From assembly GCA_963663285.2 (NCBI GenBank), contig CAXXNI010000004.1:372001-436000 (forward strand): a stretch of DNA of 64,000 bases. The letters run 5' to 3'. Source of the DNA: CAXXOK01 sp963663285 (lineage in GTDB: Bacteria > Bacillota > Clostridia > Christensenellales > Aristaeellaceae). The notes under the pieces were generated by a model. The model had not been told where the DNA came from, made no database searches, and was given only the letters and a program-made list of their open reading frames with translations. This document shows positions 1-8,424 of the stretch, one piece after another. How positions within the stretch are numbered: the stretch's first letter is position 1; the number at the start of each line of letters is the position of its first letter. The translations under genes were made by a program, and so were the position numbers.

Positions 1-240
1 CGCGAAGCGCTTTCCGCTTTTGTAACCAGCACGCAGCAGCACGTGACCGGCGAGGTGACGCTGAAACTGTACAAGGGCAACATGATCAACGCGGGCGTAA
101 CAAGCCCCTACAGCCTGTACAGCGAAGAGATTGCCACCTTCAGCGAGGACCACGTTTACGACCAGAAAGACGCGGAAGGGTTTATTAACCTGTTTGGTCT
201 GCCCATCGCGGTGCAGGCGAAAATGCAAAAGAAGGCGTAA
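1..240 (+). CDS. argG: argininosuccinate synthase, C-terminal fragment (runs off the left edge)
   Basis: The reading frame is open from base 1 and ends at a TAA at 238-240, giving the last 79 residues of a longer protein. The tail with the motif GFINLFGLP, preceded by KGNMINAGVTSPYSLY, is the characteristic C-terminus of argininosuccinate synthase. This enzyme condenses citrulline and aspartate with ATP to argininosuccinate in the cytoplasm. It sits directly upstream of argC, so the cluster covers arginine synthesis from glutamate onward. The catalytic N-terminal PP-loop lies outside the window, so integrity cannot be judged. Confidence 0.9.
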   Translation, partial: REALSAFVTSTQQHVTGEVTLKLYKGNMINAGVTSPYSLYSEEIATFSEDHVYDQKDAEGFINLFGLPIAVQAKMQKKA

Positions 241-379
241 AACCCTTATGATTCCGGCGTTTCCGGGCTGCGGCCGCTCCATGCGCAACACATGGGGCGG
301 CGAGCCGTTTCCGGGAATAGCCTCATCGCGGCGGGGCAAGCCCGCGGCAAACGACCCGATGAACAAGGATGGGGTAAAG

Positions 380-1312
380 ATGACGAAGGTATTTATCAAC
401 GGCGGCAGCGGCACGACCGGCCTGCGGATTGTAGAGCGGCTGCAAGACCGCGCGGACATTACGCTGGTTGCCCTGCCGGATGTGCAGCGCAAGGATACGG
501 ATGCGCAAGCCGCGCTGGCCGCACAGGCGGATATAACCTTCCTGTGCCTGCCGGATGATGCCAGCCGCGCGCTGATTGCGAAGCTGGGTGATACGGCGGG
601 AAAGGTGCTGGATACCAGCACGGCGTTCCGTACCGACAAGCGCTTTGCCTACGGCTTTGCGGAGCTGTCGGATAAACACCTTGCCGCCATCCAAACAGCC
701 AACCGCGTAGCGGTGCCCGGCTGCCACGCCAGCGGCGCGATTGCGCTTTTGTATCCGCTGGTAAAGGCGGGCGTGCTATCCGCCGATGCGGCGGTGAGCC
801 TGACCTCGCTTACGGGGTACAGCGGCGGCGGTAAAAAGATGATTGCCGAGTACGAGGCGCAGGAGCGAAGCACGGCGCTGGACAGCCCGCGCCCCTACGC
901 CGTCGGGCAGACGCACAAGCATCTGCCGGAGATTACCCATGTTTGCGGACTTACGCAAAAGCCGGTGTTTCAGCCGATTGTGGCGGATTATTACAGCGGC
1001 ATGCTGGTATCCCTGCCCCTGCACAGCGCCATGCTCAGCGGCGCGCAAACGCCGGAGACGCTGACGGCGCTGTATGAGGCGCATTACGCAAACCAGCCCC
1101 TGATGCGCGTGCTTGCGCCCAATGCCGAACCGTTTCTTTCGGCGGGGGCAATGGCGGGCCGCGACAGCATGGAGCTGATGGTAACGGGCAACGACGAGAG
1201 GATGATCCTCTGCGCCCGGTTTGACAATCTGGGCAAAGGCGCCAGCGGCGCGGCCATCCAGTGCATGAACCTGATGCTCGGGCTTTCGCCTACGACCGGC
1301 TTAAGCCTGTAA
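380..1312 (+). CDS. argC: N-acetyl-gamma-glutamyl-phosphate reductase, short (type 2) form
   Basis: ArgC reduces N-acetylglutamyl-5-phosphate to the semialdehyde with NADPH, the third step of arginine synthesis. The 310-residue protein starts with an NAD(P)-binding motif, NGGSGTTGLR (residues 6-15), and carries the catalytic cysteine in PGCHASG near residue 112. The length and motif spacing fit the short AGPR subfamily rather than the ~340-residue common form. The frame is open upstream to 131, but that part is low-quality sequence overlapping argG. The ATG at 380 follows an AAGGATGGGG ribosome site and begins with the Rossmann strand; an ATG at 359 is possible. argJ follows after 104 bases. 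Confidence 0.92.
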   Translation: MTKVFINGGSGTTGLRIVERLQDRADITLVALPDVQRKDTDAQAALAAQADITFLCLPDDASRALIAKLGDTAGKVLDTSTAFRTDKRFAYGFAELSDKHLAAIQTANRVAVPGCHASGAIALLYPLVKAGVLSADAAVSLTSLTGYSGGGKKMIAEYEAQERSTALDSPRPYAVGQTHKHLPEITHVCGLTQKPVFQPIVADYYSGMLVSLPLHSAMLSGAQTPETLTALYEAHYANQPLMRVLAPNAEPFLSAGAMAGRDSMELMVTGNDERMILCARFDNLGKGASGAAIQCMNLMLGLSPTTGLSL

Positions 1313-1416
1313 CCCCGGCGGAGAAAGCCGCCGCGCGCGGCGCGGAGGGGCGCATTTACCGTAAGCCGGGCATGATGACCGGGTATTTGCCGGTTGACCG
1401 ATGAAGGAGTATGATT

Positions 1417-2643
1417 ATGGGAGAGCAATTTCCTTTTATCCCGGGCGGCGTAATTGCCGCGAAAGGGTTTACCGCTGCGGGCGAGCACCTGGGCATCCGC
1501 AAAAACCGCTCCAAGCGGGATACGGCGCTGATCGTGAGTGATACGCGTTGTGCGGCGGCCTGCTGCTATACGCAAAATCTGGTGAAGGGCGCGCCGCTGG
1601 CCGTAACCAAAGCCAACGTGGCCGATGGGTACGCCCGCGCGATTATCTGCAACAGCGGCAATGCCAATACCTGCAACTGGAACGGTGTGGAAATCGCCGA
1701 GGGCATGTGTGCGCTGGTGGAAAAGCATACCGGCGTGCCTGCGGGCGACGTGGTGGTCGCCTCCACCGGCGTGATCGGGCAGGAAATGACGCTGACGCCC
1801 TTTGAAAACGGGCTGGGCATGCTGGCTGCGGCACTGCGCCCGGACGGCGGGCACGACGCGGCCGAAGCAATTATGACCACCGATACCGTTGCCAAGGAAG
1901 TGGCGGTTTCCTTTACACTGGACGGGAAAACCTGCCATCTGGGCGGCATCAGCAAAGGCAGCGGGATGATTCACCCCAACATGGCGACTATGCTGTGCTT
2001 CCTCACCACCGACGCGGCTATTGCCCCGGCGCTGTTGCAAACCGCGCTTTCCATTGTGGTGAAGGACACGTTTAATATGCTGTCGGTGGATGGGGACACC
2101 TCCACCAACGATATGGTGACCGTGCTTGCAAACGGGCAGGCGGGCAATGCGGAAATCACCGCCGCGGGCGCGGATTACGATGCTTTCCGGGCAGTATTGC
2201 AGCAGGTATGCGCGCAGCTGTGCCGCGTGATGGCCAAGGATGGCGAAGGCGCGACCAAGCTGCTTACCTGCACCGTAACCGACGCCAAGGACGAGCAAAG
2301 CGCCAAGGCGGTTGCCAAAAGCGTGATCTGCTCCAACCTGCTCAAAGCGGCCGTGTTCGGCGCGGACGCTAACTGGGGCCGGGTGCTGTGTGCCATTGGG
2401 TACAGCGGCGCGGATGTGGACGTAAGCAAGATCGATGTACAGTTTGTCAGCCGTGCAGGAACCATTGCGGTATGCACGGGCGGCAGCGGCATCCCCTTTG
2501 ACGAGGCGGTTGCCAAAACCATCCTCAGCGAAGACGAAATAGACGTTGCGGTGCAGCTGAACGCGGGCGATAAAAGTGCTGTGGCATGGGGCTGCGACCT
2601 GACGTACGACTATGTGAAGATCAACGGGGATTATCGAACCTGA
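1417..2643 (+). CDS. argJ: bifunctional glutamate N-acetyltransferase / ornithine acetyltransferase
   Basis: ArgJ moves the acetyl group from N-acetylornithine to glutamate, closing the acetyl cycle, and in bifunctional forms also acetylates glutamate from acetyl-CoA. The 408-residue protein carries the autoprocessing site KGSGMIHPN-MATML. Cleavage between Ala190 and Thr191 would free Thr191 as the nucleophile and split the chain into alpha and beta subunits. GAAGGAG at 1403-1409 is 7 bases from the ATG at 1417, so that start is preferred over an in-frame ATG at 1411, which is almost touching the ribosome site. No argA is visible, which fits a bifunctional ArgJ. Confidence 0.95.
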   Translation: MGEQFPFIPGGVIAAKGFTAAGEHLGIRKNRSKRDTALIVSDTRCAAACCYTQNLVKGAPLAVTKANVADGYARAIICNSGNANTCNWNGVEIAEGMCALVEKHTGVPAGDVVVASTGVIGQEMTLTPFENGLGMLAAALRPDGGHDAAEAIMTTDTVAKEVAVSFTLDGKTCHLGGISKGSGMIHPNMATMLCFLTTDAAIAPALLQTALSIVVKDTFNMLSVDGDTSTNDMVTVLANGQAGNAEITAAGADYDAFRAVLQQVCAQLCRVMAKDGEGATKLLTCTVTDAKDEQSAKAVAKSVICSNLLKAAVFGADANWGRVLCAIGYSGADVDVSKIDVQFVSRAGTIAVCTGGSGIPFDEAVAKTILSEDEIDVAVQLNAGDKSAVAWGCDLTYDYVKINGDYRT

Positions 2644-2660
2644 CGGAGAACAAGCCCTCG

Positions 2661-2813
2661 CGTCGGACAAGTCCTCCTTTGGGAATGGGACGCTGTCCCC
2701 CTCCCAACCAAACGTCGGACAAGTCCTCCTTTGGGAATGGGACGCTGTCCCCCTCCCAACCAAACGTCGGACAAGTCCTCCTTTGGGAATGGGACGCTGT
2801 CCCCCTCCCAACC
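2661..2813. repeat. three tandem copies of a 52-bp palindrome-containing unit
   Basis: Units begin at 2661, 2713 and 2765 with an exact 52-base period and are almost identical; the third is cut to about 49 bases. Each contains the perfect inverted repeat GGGAC-GCT-GTCCC, extended outward by GGGA/TCCC across a short internal loop. On the minus strand each unit carries AAAGGAGG. The array occupies the argJ-argB gap, where no terminator-type U-run is present. It lacks the spacers of a CRISPR. It resembles dispersed intergenic repeats; a related segment seems to be present near 29637. Confidence 0.9.
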
Positions 2814-2969
2814 TCCCCCTGACTTTATCCGAGTTGGGCAATAACGATGAACCAGCCGGTTAAGCTGCTTGGTGAATGGGCAATCCTCACGCTCATTGCG
2901 AAACCCACCAATGACACCTACAAAGGGCGCGAAAGCGACCGCTGCGACCAGCTGTTGAAAGGAACTGTT

Positions 2970-3821
2970 ATGACGATCAATGAAAGAGCGGAAGTCCTGA
3001 TACAGGCGCTTCCCTACATTAAGAAGTACAATGGCAAGATCGTGGTCATCAAATACGGCGGCAGCGCCATGCTTAATGCGGACCTGAAACGCGCCGTAAT
3101 GGGCGACCTGCTGCTGCTGCAATTGATCGGCGTTCGCGTGGTGCTGGTGCACGGCGGCGGCCCCGAGATCAGCGATATGCTCAAGCGGTTGGGCAAAAAG
3201 AGCGAATTTGTGGACGGCTTGCGCGTGACCGACGAGGAAACCGCCGAGGTCGTGCAAATGGTACTGGCAGGCAAGGTGGGCAAAAGCCTCGTAAGCCTGA
3301 TCCAGACCGAGGGCGGCAAGGCCATCGGCCTGTGCGGCATGGACGGCCGCATGATCGAAGTGAAAAAGCTGGACGAAGTGCACGGCTTTGTAGGCGAGAT
3401 TGATAAAATCAACGTTGCGCCCATTCTGGATGTGCTGGAGAAGGGCTACATCCCCGTTATCTCCACCCTTGGCGTAGACGCGGAAGGACACGCCTACAAC
3501 ATCAACGCCGATACCGCCGCCGCACGCATCGCGGCGGAGCTGAAGGCCGAAAGCTTTATCAGCATGACGGATACGTGCGGCATCCTGCGTGATCCCAAGG
3601 ACGAAAGCACGCTCATCAGCGTGGTGAAAGCCAGCGAATCGCCGGAACTGACCCGCGAAGGGGTAATCTCCGGCGGAATGATCCCCAAGGTGGAATGCTG
3701 CATCGAGGCCATCCGGCGCGGTGTAGGCAAAGTGTTTATACTGGATGGGCGCGTACCCCACGCCATCCTGATTGAATGCCTGACGGACGAAGGCGCGGGC
3801 ACGATGTTCGTGCAGGGCTAA
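2970..3821 (+). CDS. argB: acetylglutamate kinase
   Basis: ArgB phosphorylates N-acetylglutamate, the second step of the acetylated arginine pathway and often the arginine-inhibited one. The 283-residue protein has the amino-acid kinase signatures KYGGSAM near residue 28, VHGGGPEI, the GLRVTDEET segment and a C-terminal GVISGGMIPK substrate/ATP region. The N-terminal helix before KIVVIKYGG is of the kind found in arginine-sensitive forms. An in-frame ATG at 2847 exists, but the ATG at 2970 follows AAAGGAAC and matches the family N-terminus. argD follows after 64 bases. Confidence 0.95.
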   Translation: MTINERAEVLIQALPYIKKYNGKIVVIKYGGSAMLNADLKRAVMGDLLLLQLIGVRVVLVHGGGPEISDMLKRLGKKSEFVDGLRVTDEETAEVVQMVLAGKVGKSLVSLIQTEGGKAIGLCGMDGRMIEVKKLDEVHGFVGEIDKINVAPILDVLEKGYIPVISTLGVDAEGHAYNINADTAAARIAAELKAESFISMTDTCGILRDPKDESTLISVVKASESPELTREGVISGGMIPKVECCIEAIRRGVGKVFILDGRVPHAILIECLTDEGAGTMFVQG

Positions 3822-3885
3822 GCCGCTATGCGGCGGCAGCGCACCCGCAAATAACCGTGCACCCGCGCGGCAGGGAGGAAAGAAA

Positions 3886-5055
3886 ATGAACCACACTACG
3901 GAACTGGACGCCAAGTATGTCGCTCACACTTACAACCGTTTCCCGGTCACGTTTGTGCGCGGCGAAGGCTCGCTGCTGTATGACGATACGGGCAAGCGCT
4001 ACATTGATATGGGCAGCGGCATCGCGGTAAGCGTGCTGGGCTACGGCAACAAGGCGTGGGAAAACGCCGTGTGCGAGCAGGCGCAGGCGCTGTCCCACGT
4101 GAGCAACCTCTACTTTACCACCCCGCAGGCGGAGCTGGCGCAAACCCTGTGCGAGCGCAGCGGCATGAAGCGCGCGTTCTTCGGCAACTCCGGCGCGGAA
4201 GCCAACGAATGCGCCATTAAGGCGGCGCGCAAATACAGCGCCGATAAGCACGGCGAAAACGTGCGCCCGGTTATCGTGACCATGCAAAACAGCTTCCACG
4301 GCCGCACGCTTGCGACGCTCGCCGCGACCGGGCAGGATGCTTTCCACCACGATTTCGGCCCCTTCCCGGAAGGGTTTGCGTATGTAACGCCCGGGGACAT
4401 TGCGGAGCTGGAAGCGGTGATAAGCAAGCAGCCGGTATGCGCCGTGATGCTGGAGACCGTGCAGGGCGAAGGCGGCGTGGAGCCGCTGAAGGGCGAGTAC
4501 CTGAAAGCCGTGCGTGAGCTGACCGAGAAAAATGATATTTTGCTGATTGTGGACGAGGTGCAAACCGGCAACGGACGCACCGGTACGCTGTTCAGCTACC
4601 AGCGCTATGATTGGATGCCCGACATCGTTACCACCGCCAAGGGTTTGGCGGGCGGCCTGCCCATGGGTGTTTGCCTGCTGGGCGAGAAGGTACAGGATAC
4701 CCTTACCGCGGGCAGCCACGGCTCCACCTTTGGCGGCAACCCCATCTGCGCGGCGGCGGCGCTGGCTGTGCAAAACCAGCTGACGGATGAGCTGCTGGCT
4801 GATGTGAAGCGCAAGGGCAAGTACATTGCCGCGGAGCTGAGCGAGCTTGCCAATGTGAAAAGCGTATCCGGCCGCGGGCTGATGCTGGGCATTGAAAGCG
4901 ACAAAAACCCCAAGGATGTGGTAAACGCGCTGCTGAAACGCGGCGTGGTATGCCTGACGGCGAAGAACAAACTGCGCCTGCTGCCGCCCCTCACCATTAC
5001 GTGGGAGGAACTGGAAGAGGCCGTTGAGATGATTAAGGAGGAACTTGCCAAATGA
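3886..5055 (+). CDS. argD: acetylornithine aminotransferase
   Basis: This is a class III PLP-dependent aminotransferase of 389 residues that converts N-acetylglutamate semialdehyde to N-acetylornithine with glutamate as amino donor. Visible landmarks are the NSGAEANE phosphate-binding segment, FHGRT, the LETVQGEGG stretch, the DEVQTGNGRTG motif and the PLP lysine in TTAKGLAGG. The ATG follows GGGAGGAAAG. Its last codons overlap the argF start by four bases (ATGA), implying translational coupling within one arg transcript. Confidence 0.95.
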   Translation: MNHTTELDAKYVAHTYNRFPVTFVRGEGSLLYDDTGKRYIDMGSGIAVSVLGYGNKAWENAVCEQAQALSHVSNLYFTTPQAELAQTLCERSGMKRAFFGNSGAEANECAIKAARKYSADKHGENVRPVIVTMQNSFHGRTLATLAATGQDAFHHDFGPFPEGFAYVTPGDIAELEAVISKQPVCAVMLETVQGEGGVEPLKGEYLKAVRELTEKNDILLIVDEVQTGNGRTGTLFSYQRYDWMPDIVTTAKGLAGGLPMGVCLLGEKVQDTLTAGSHGSTFGGNPICAAAALAVQNQLTDELLADVKRKGKYIAAELSELANVKSVSGRGLMLGIESDKNPKDVVNALLKRGVVCLTAKNKLRLLPPLTITWEELEEAVEMIKEELAK

Positions 5056-5966
5056 GCGAACCGATGAAACACCTATTGAAGCTGGGTGATCTGACCCCCG
5101 AGCAGATTATGAGCATCCTGAATCTGGCGGATCAGTTGAAATACGAACGCAAGCACGGCATTGCCCACCCCATTCTGGCGGGCAAAACGCTGGGCATGAT
5201 TTTCCAAAAATCCTCCACGCGCACACGCGTATCGTTTGAAACCGGCATGTACCAGTTGGGCGGCAACGCGCTGTTCCTGAGCAGCCGCGATTTGCAGATC
5301 GGCCGGGGCGAACCCGTGCAGGATACCGCCCGGGTGCTCAGCCGCTACCTGGACGGCATTATGATTCGTACCTTCGCCCAGCAGGAGGTGGAGGATTTGG
5401 CCAAGTACGGCAGCATCCCCATCATCAACGGGCTGACGGACTATGCGCATCCCTGCCAGGTGCTGGCGGATTTGATGACCATCCGCGAGCGCAAGGGGAG
5501 CTTTAAGGGCCTGAAGCTCTGTTTTGTGGGCGACGGCAACAACATGGCCAACAGCCTGATCGTCGGCTGCATCAAAGTGGGCATGAGCGTATCCATTGCC
5601 TGCCCCAAGGATTATCAGCCCGACGCCGCCATTATGGACTGGGCTAAGGCAAACGGCACCTTCGAGTGCGGCGATGACATCCTCGCCATGGCCAAGGACG
5701 CCGATGTGGTGTACACCGACGTGTGGGCGAGCATGGGCGACGAAGGCGAGCTGGAGCAGCGCAAGAAGGCGTTTGCGGCTTATCAGGTAAACGACGCGGT
5801 AATGGGCGTTGCCAAAAAGGACGCGATGGTGCAGCACTGCCTGCCCGCGCACCGCGGCGAAGAGATTACCGAAGCCGTTTTGGAAGCCCATGCCGACGAG
5901 ATTTTCGAGGAAGCCGAAAACCGCTTACATGCGCAAAAGGCTGTATTAGTCAAACTGATGAAATAA
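5052..5966 (+). CDS. argF: ornithine carbamoyltransferase
   Basis: ArgF makes citrulline from ornithine and carbamoyl phosphate. The 304-residue protein shows the carbamoyl-phosphate motif STRTR (residues 55-59), HPCQ (133-136), the WASMGDE ornithine loop and HCLPAHRG (262-269) with the catalytic cysteine. The start overlaps the argD stop; an AGGAGG about 9 bases upstream inside argD serves it. It is the last gene of the visible arg cluster and is followed by a large palindromic repeat array that probably ends transcription. argH is not in the window. Confidence 0.96.
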   Translation: MSEPMKHLLKLGDLTPEQIMSILNLADQLKYERKHGIAHPILAGKTLGMIFQKSSTRTRVSFETGMYQLGGNALFLSSRDLQIGRGEPVQDTARVLSRYLDGIMIRTFAQQEVEDLAKYGSIPIINGLTDYAHPCQVLADLMTIRERKGSFKGLKLCFVGDGNNMANSLIVGCIKVGMSVSIACPKDYQPDAAIMDWAKANGTFECGDDILAMAKDADVVYTDVWASMGDEGELEQRKKAFAAYQVNDAVMGVAKKDAMVQHCLPAHRGEEITEAVLEAHADEIFEEAENRLHAQKAVLVKLMK

Positions 5967-5971
5967 TCCGC

Positions 5972-6452
5972 CGGTTGAAAAAGCACCGTCTGCATTGTCA
6001 ACATCGCCCGGCAAGCGGGGTTACGTACGTCCGTGTACGCGCCCCCGCCAGCCGGGCTTGTTTTCGCGCATCCGGCACCTTTTGAACCGGTGGAGGTTGG
6101 CGGTTGAAAAAGCACCGTCTGTATTGTCAACATCGCCCGGCTGGCAGGGTTACGTACGTCCGTGTACGCGCCCCCGCCTGCTGGGCTTGTTTTCGCGCAT
6201 CCGGCACCTGTTGAACCGGCGGAGGTTGGCGGTTGAAAAAGCACCGTCTGCATTGTCAACATCGCCCGGCCGGCAGGGTTACGTACGTCCGTGTACGCGC
6301 CCCCGCCAGCCGGGCTTGTTTTCGCGCATCCGGCACCTTATGAACCGGCGGAGGTTGGCGGTTGAAAAAGCACCGTCTGCATTGTCAACATCGCCCGGCT
6401 GGCGGGGTTACGTACGTCCGTGTACGCGCCCCCGCCAGCCGGGCTTGTTTTC
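5972..6452. repeat. tandem array of a 129-bp unit with long palindromes (about 3.7 copies), likely iterated terminators
   Basis: Copies begin at 5972, 6101, 6230 and 6359, exactly 129 bases apart; the fourth is truncated near 6452. Each contains a long inverted repeat. In copy four the arms GCCCGGCTGGCGGGG and CCCCGCCAGCCGGGC are perfect reverse complements over 15 bases, enclosing CGTAC/GTACG pairs. The right arm is followed by TTGTTTTC, which looks like an intrinsic terminator tail. Copies differ mainly inside the arms. The array lies between the convergent argF and BCCT genes, so it may terminate both transcripts. It covers most of the 548-base gap 5967-6514; no gene is seen there. Confidence 0.9.
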
Positions 6453-6514
6453 TATGCTTTTCTATCGTTTATGGGTTGAATGAGAACAGCTGCGCTTAGG
6501 TTGTGGGCTTTTGA

Positions 6515-8116
6515 TCAGCTTTCATACGACCGGAAGGGTTCATCCTTGGTCGGCAGATTTTTGGGTTTGATATACAAGCCCATTTCTTTCTTTTCGTGAT
6601 TCAGCTCAATGTACAGGGAAATCATAATCAATAAAACGATCAATGAAAATGGCAGCGCGACAATAATCAGGATGTTTTGCAGCGCGTTTAAACCGCCGGC
6701 CATCAACAAAACAATCGAAATGGAAGAGATTAAAATACCCCAGAGCATTTTGATTTTGTTGTGCGGATTCAAACTGCCGTTTTCAGAGAGCATCCCCAAT
6801 ACGAAAGTGGCAGAATCCGCAGAGGTAATAAAGAAGATGAAAACCAACAGCAGCGCAATGATCGAAAGCACAATCCCCAGCGGATAATGGTTGAAGGTGC
6901 CAAACAGCACTTCTTCAATTGAAAGGCTGGCCAAAGCAGCGCCCTGCCCTTGCGCGTTGGTAGATAAAACGCCGAAGGTGGCAAACCACAGGAAGCAAAA
7001 CAGTGTTGGAATCAATAACACGGTTGTGAGGAATTCGCGTATGGTACGGCCTTTTGAAATGCGCGCGATGAACACGCCCACAAACGGCGACCAGGAAAGC
7101 CACCAGGCCCAATAGAACACCGTCCAGTTCTGAATCCACAATTGCTGCTCTGTGTGAAAGGCGGCGGTGCGGAAACTCATTTTGAGAAACTCTTGCAGAT
7201 AAGCGCCGAAGGTTTCCACAAACGTATTCATAATTAACAAGGACGGGCCGGTGATAATGGCGATAGCCAGCAGCCCAATCGCGAGAACGGCATTGATATT
7301 CGATAGTATTTTTACCCCTTTGCCAATGCCGGAGAGTGCGGACATAATAAAGAACAGCGTTGTGATGGAGATAATCAGAATTTGCACATAGATGTTCTTG
7401 GGAATCCCGAATAAATAGCGTAAACCACCGTTGATCTGCACGGCGCCAAAGCCCAATGTGGTCGCTACGCCGATAACGGTGCTGAAAGTGGTGATGCTGT
7501 CGATGATTTTCCCCAGCGGGCCCTCGGTACGCTGACCAAAGATGGGCTTTAGGGTAGCGGAAATCAAGGATCTTTCTTTTTTCCTGAATTTAAAATAGGC
7601 CAGCGCCAGTGCAACAACGGCGTAAATCGCCCACGCATGGATGCCCCAATGGAAAAAGGAAAATTTAAAAGCGTCCGCAAGCGCCTGTTGATTGCCAACC
7701 TGACCCTGCGGAGCGGATATTGCATAGTGGGATAAGGGCTCTGCCGCGCCCCAAAAAACCAGACCGATACCCATACCTGCCGAAAACAGCATGGCAATCC
7801 ATGACGGGGTTGAGTATTCGGGTTTGGAATCCGGATCGCCCAACCGGATCTGACTTACCGGGCTGATGATGACAATGAGACAAAAAAAGACAATACCCGC
7901 CACAAGAAGTAAATAGTACCAGCCTAAATAATTGCTGATAAAATTACGTATTTTCTCTGTTGTGTATTGAAATTCGGTTGAAAAAACGGAACCTAATAAG
8001 ACAACGAGGCCGACAATACAAATGGATATCCAAAAAACCGGGGTTACATATTGCTTGATCTTCTTCAAACCTATACTTGTTTTCCTTTCTGCTTTTTTCG
8101 GACGAATATCTTCCAT
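6515..8116 (-). CDS. BCCT-family betaine/choline/carnitine transporter
   Basis: A ~533-residue protein with about 12 hydrophobic helices. The segment GMGIGLVFWGAAEPLSHY and the tryptophan-rich WAWWLSWSPFVG followed by FIARISKGRT are diagnostic for the BCCT family, which imports glycine betaine, choline or carnitine with Na+ or H+ or exchanges them. It would act in osmoprotection or in delivering trimethylamines for catabolism; the substrate cannot be read from sequence. The gene is clearly more AT-rich than its neighbours, which suggests acquisition by transfer. The start is uncertain: the ATG at 8116 or a TTG at 8134, neither with a strong ribosome site. Confidence 0.93.
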   Translation of the reverse strand: MEDIRPKKAERKTSIGLKKIKQYVTPVFWISICIVGLVVLLGSVFSTEFQYTTEKIRNFISNYLGWYYLLLVAGIVFFCLIVIISPVSQIRLGDPDSKPEYSTPSWIAMLFSAGMGIGLVFWGAAEPLSHYAISAPQGQVGNQQALADAFKFSFFHWGIHAWAIYAVVALALAYFKFRKKERSLISATLKPIFGQRTEGPLGKIIDSITTFSTVIGVATTLGFGAVQINGGLRYLFGIPKNIYVQILIISITTLFFIMSALSGIGKGVKILSNINAVLAIGLLAIAIITGPSLLIMNTFVETFGAYLQEFLKMSFRTAAFHTEQQLWIQNWTVFYWAWWLSWSPFVGVFIARISKGRTIREFLTTVLLIPTLFCFLWFATFGVLSTNAQGQGAALASLSIEEVLFGTFNHYPLGIVLSIIALLLVFIFFITSADSATFVLGMLSENGSLNPHNKIKMLWGILISSISIVLLMAGGLNALQNILIIVALPFSLIVLLIMISLYIELNHEKKEMGLYIKPKNLPTKDEPFRSYES

Positions 8117-8424
8117 AAAGATAATGCCTAACAATTAACGCTAACACAACATCTTTTTGATGTCAAATCGGCGCCGCAGCATTTTGCTTGCGTTTCAAGT
8201 ACGGAAGCGTGTATTGCGTATGCCGTTAAACCTTGCCGGGTACAGCATGGCGGCGGAGAGCACGGGCGATTTTTGTGGCGGGGGCGGCGATATTTCATCC
8301 ACCGTTTCGGTCAATTGCGCCGCCCCCGCGCGGCGTTGGTGCCGGATAAAGTTGACTTCTGTGTCCGGCTGCCGTAGAGTGTTTGCATACAGGGCGTTGA
8401 ACCTGTGCAAAGGAGCGTAATACC
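8117..8424. promoter_or_regulatory. divergent intergenic region with promoter for the ABC operon and a nested inverted repeat
   Basis: A plus-strand promoter TTGACT (8352-8357), 17-base spacer, TAGAGT (8375-8380) precedes the ABC operon. Upstream lies a perfect 10-base inverted repeat, GGGGGCGGCG (8280-8289) and CGCCGCCCCC (8318-8327), enclosing a smaller ACCG/CGGT hairpin. Near the BCCT start an ACATC-TTTTT-GATGT repeat (8149-8163) overlaps a minus-strand TTGACA. The repeats could be operators or RNA hairpins. No gene is seen in this stretch. Confidence 0.5.

Noticed and set aside
1084..3914. Long minus-strand open frames (585 and 427 codons) opposite argJ and argB
   Set aside because: They are antisense shadows of high-GC arg genes, have no ribosome site and are His/Arg/Gln-rich. 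The opposite strand codes for unmistakable enzymes.
2661..6452. Tandem repeats as possible CRISPR arrays
   Set aside because: The units are directly adjacent with exact 52- and 129-base periods and no unique spacers, and no cas genes are present.
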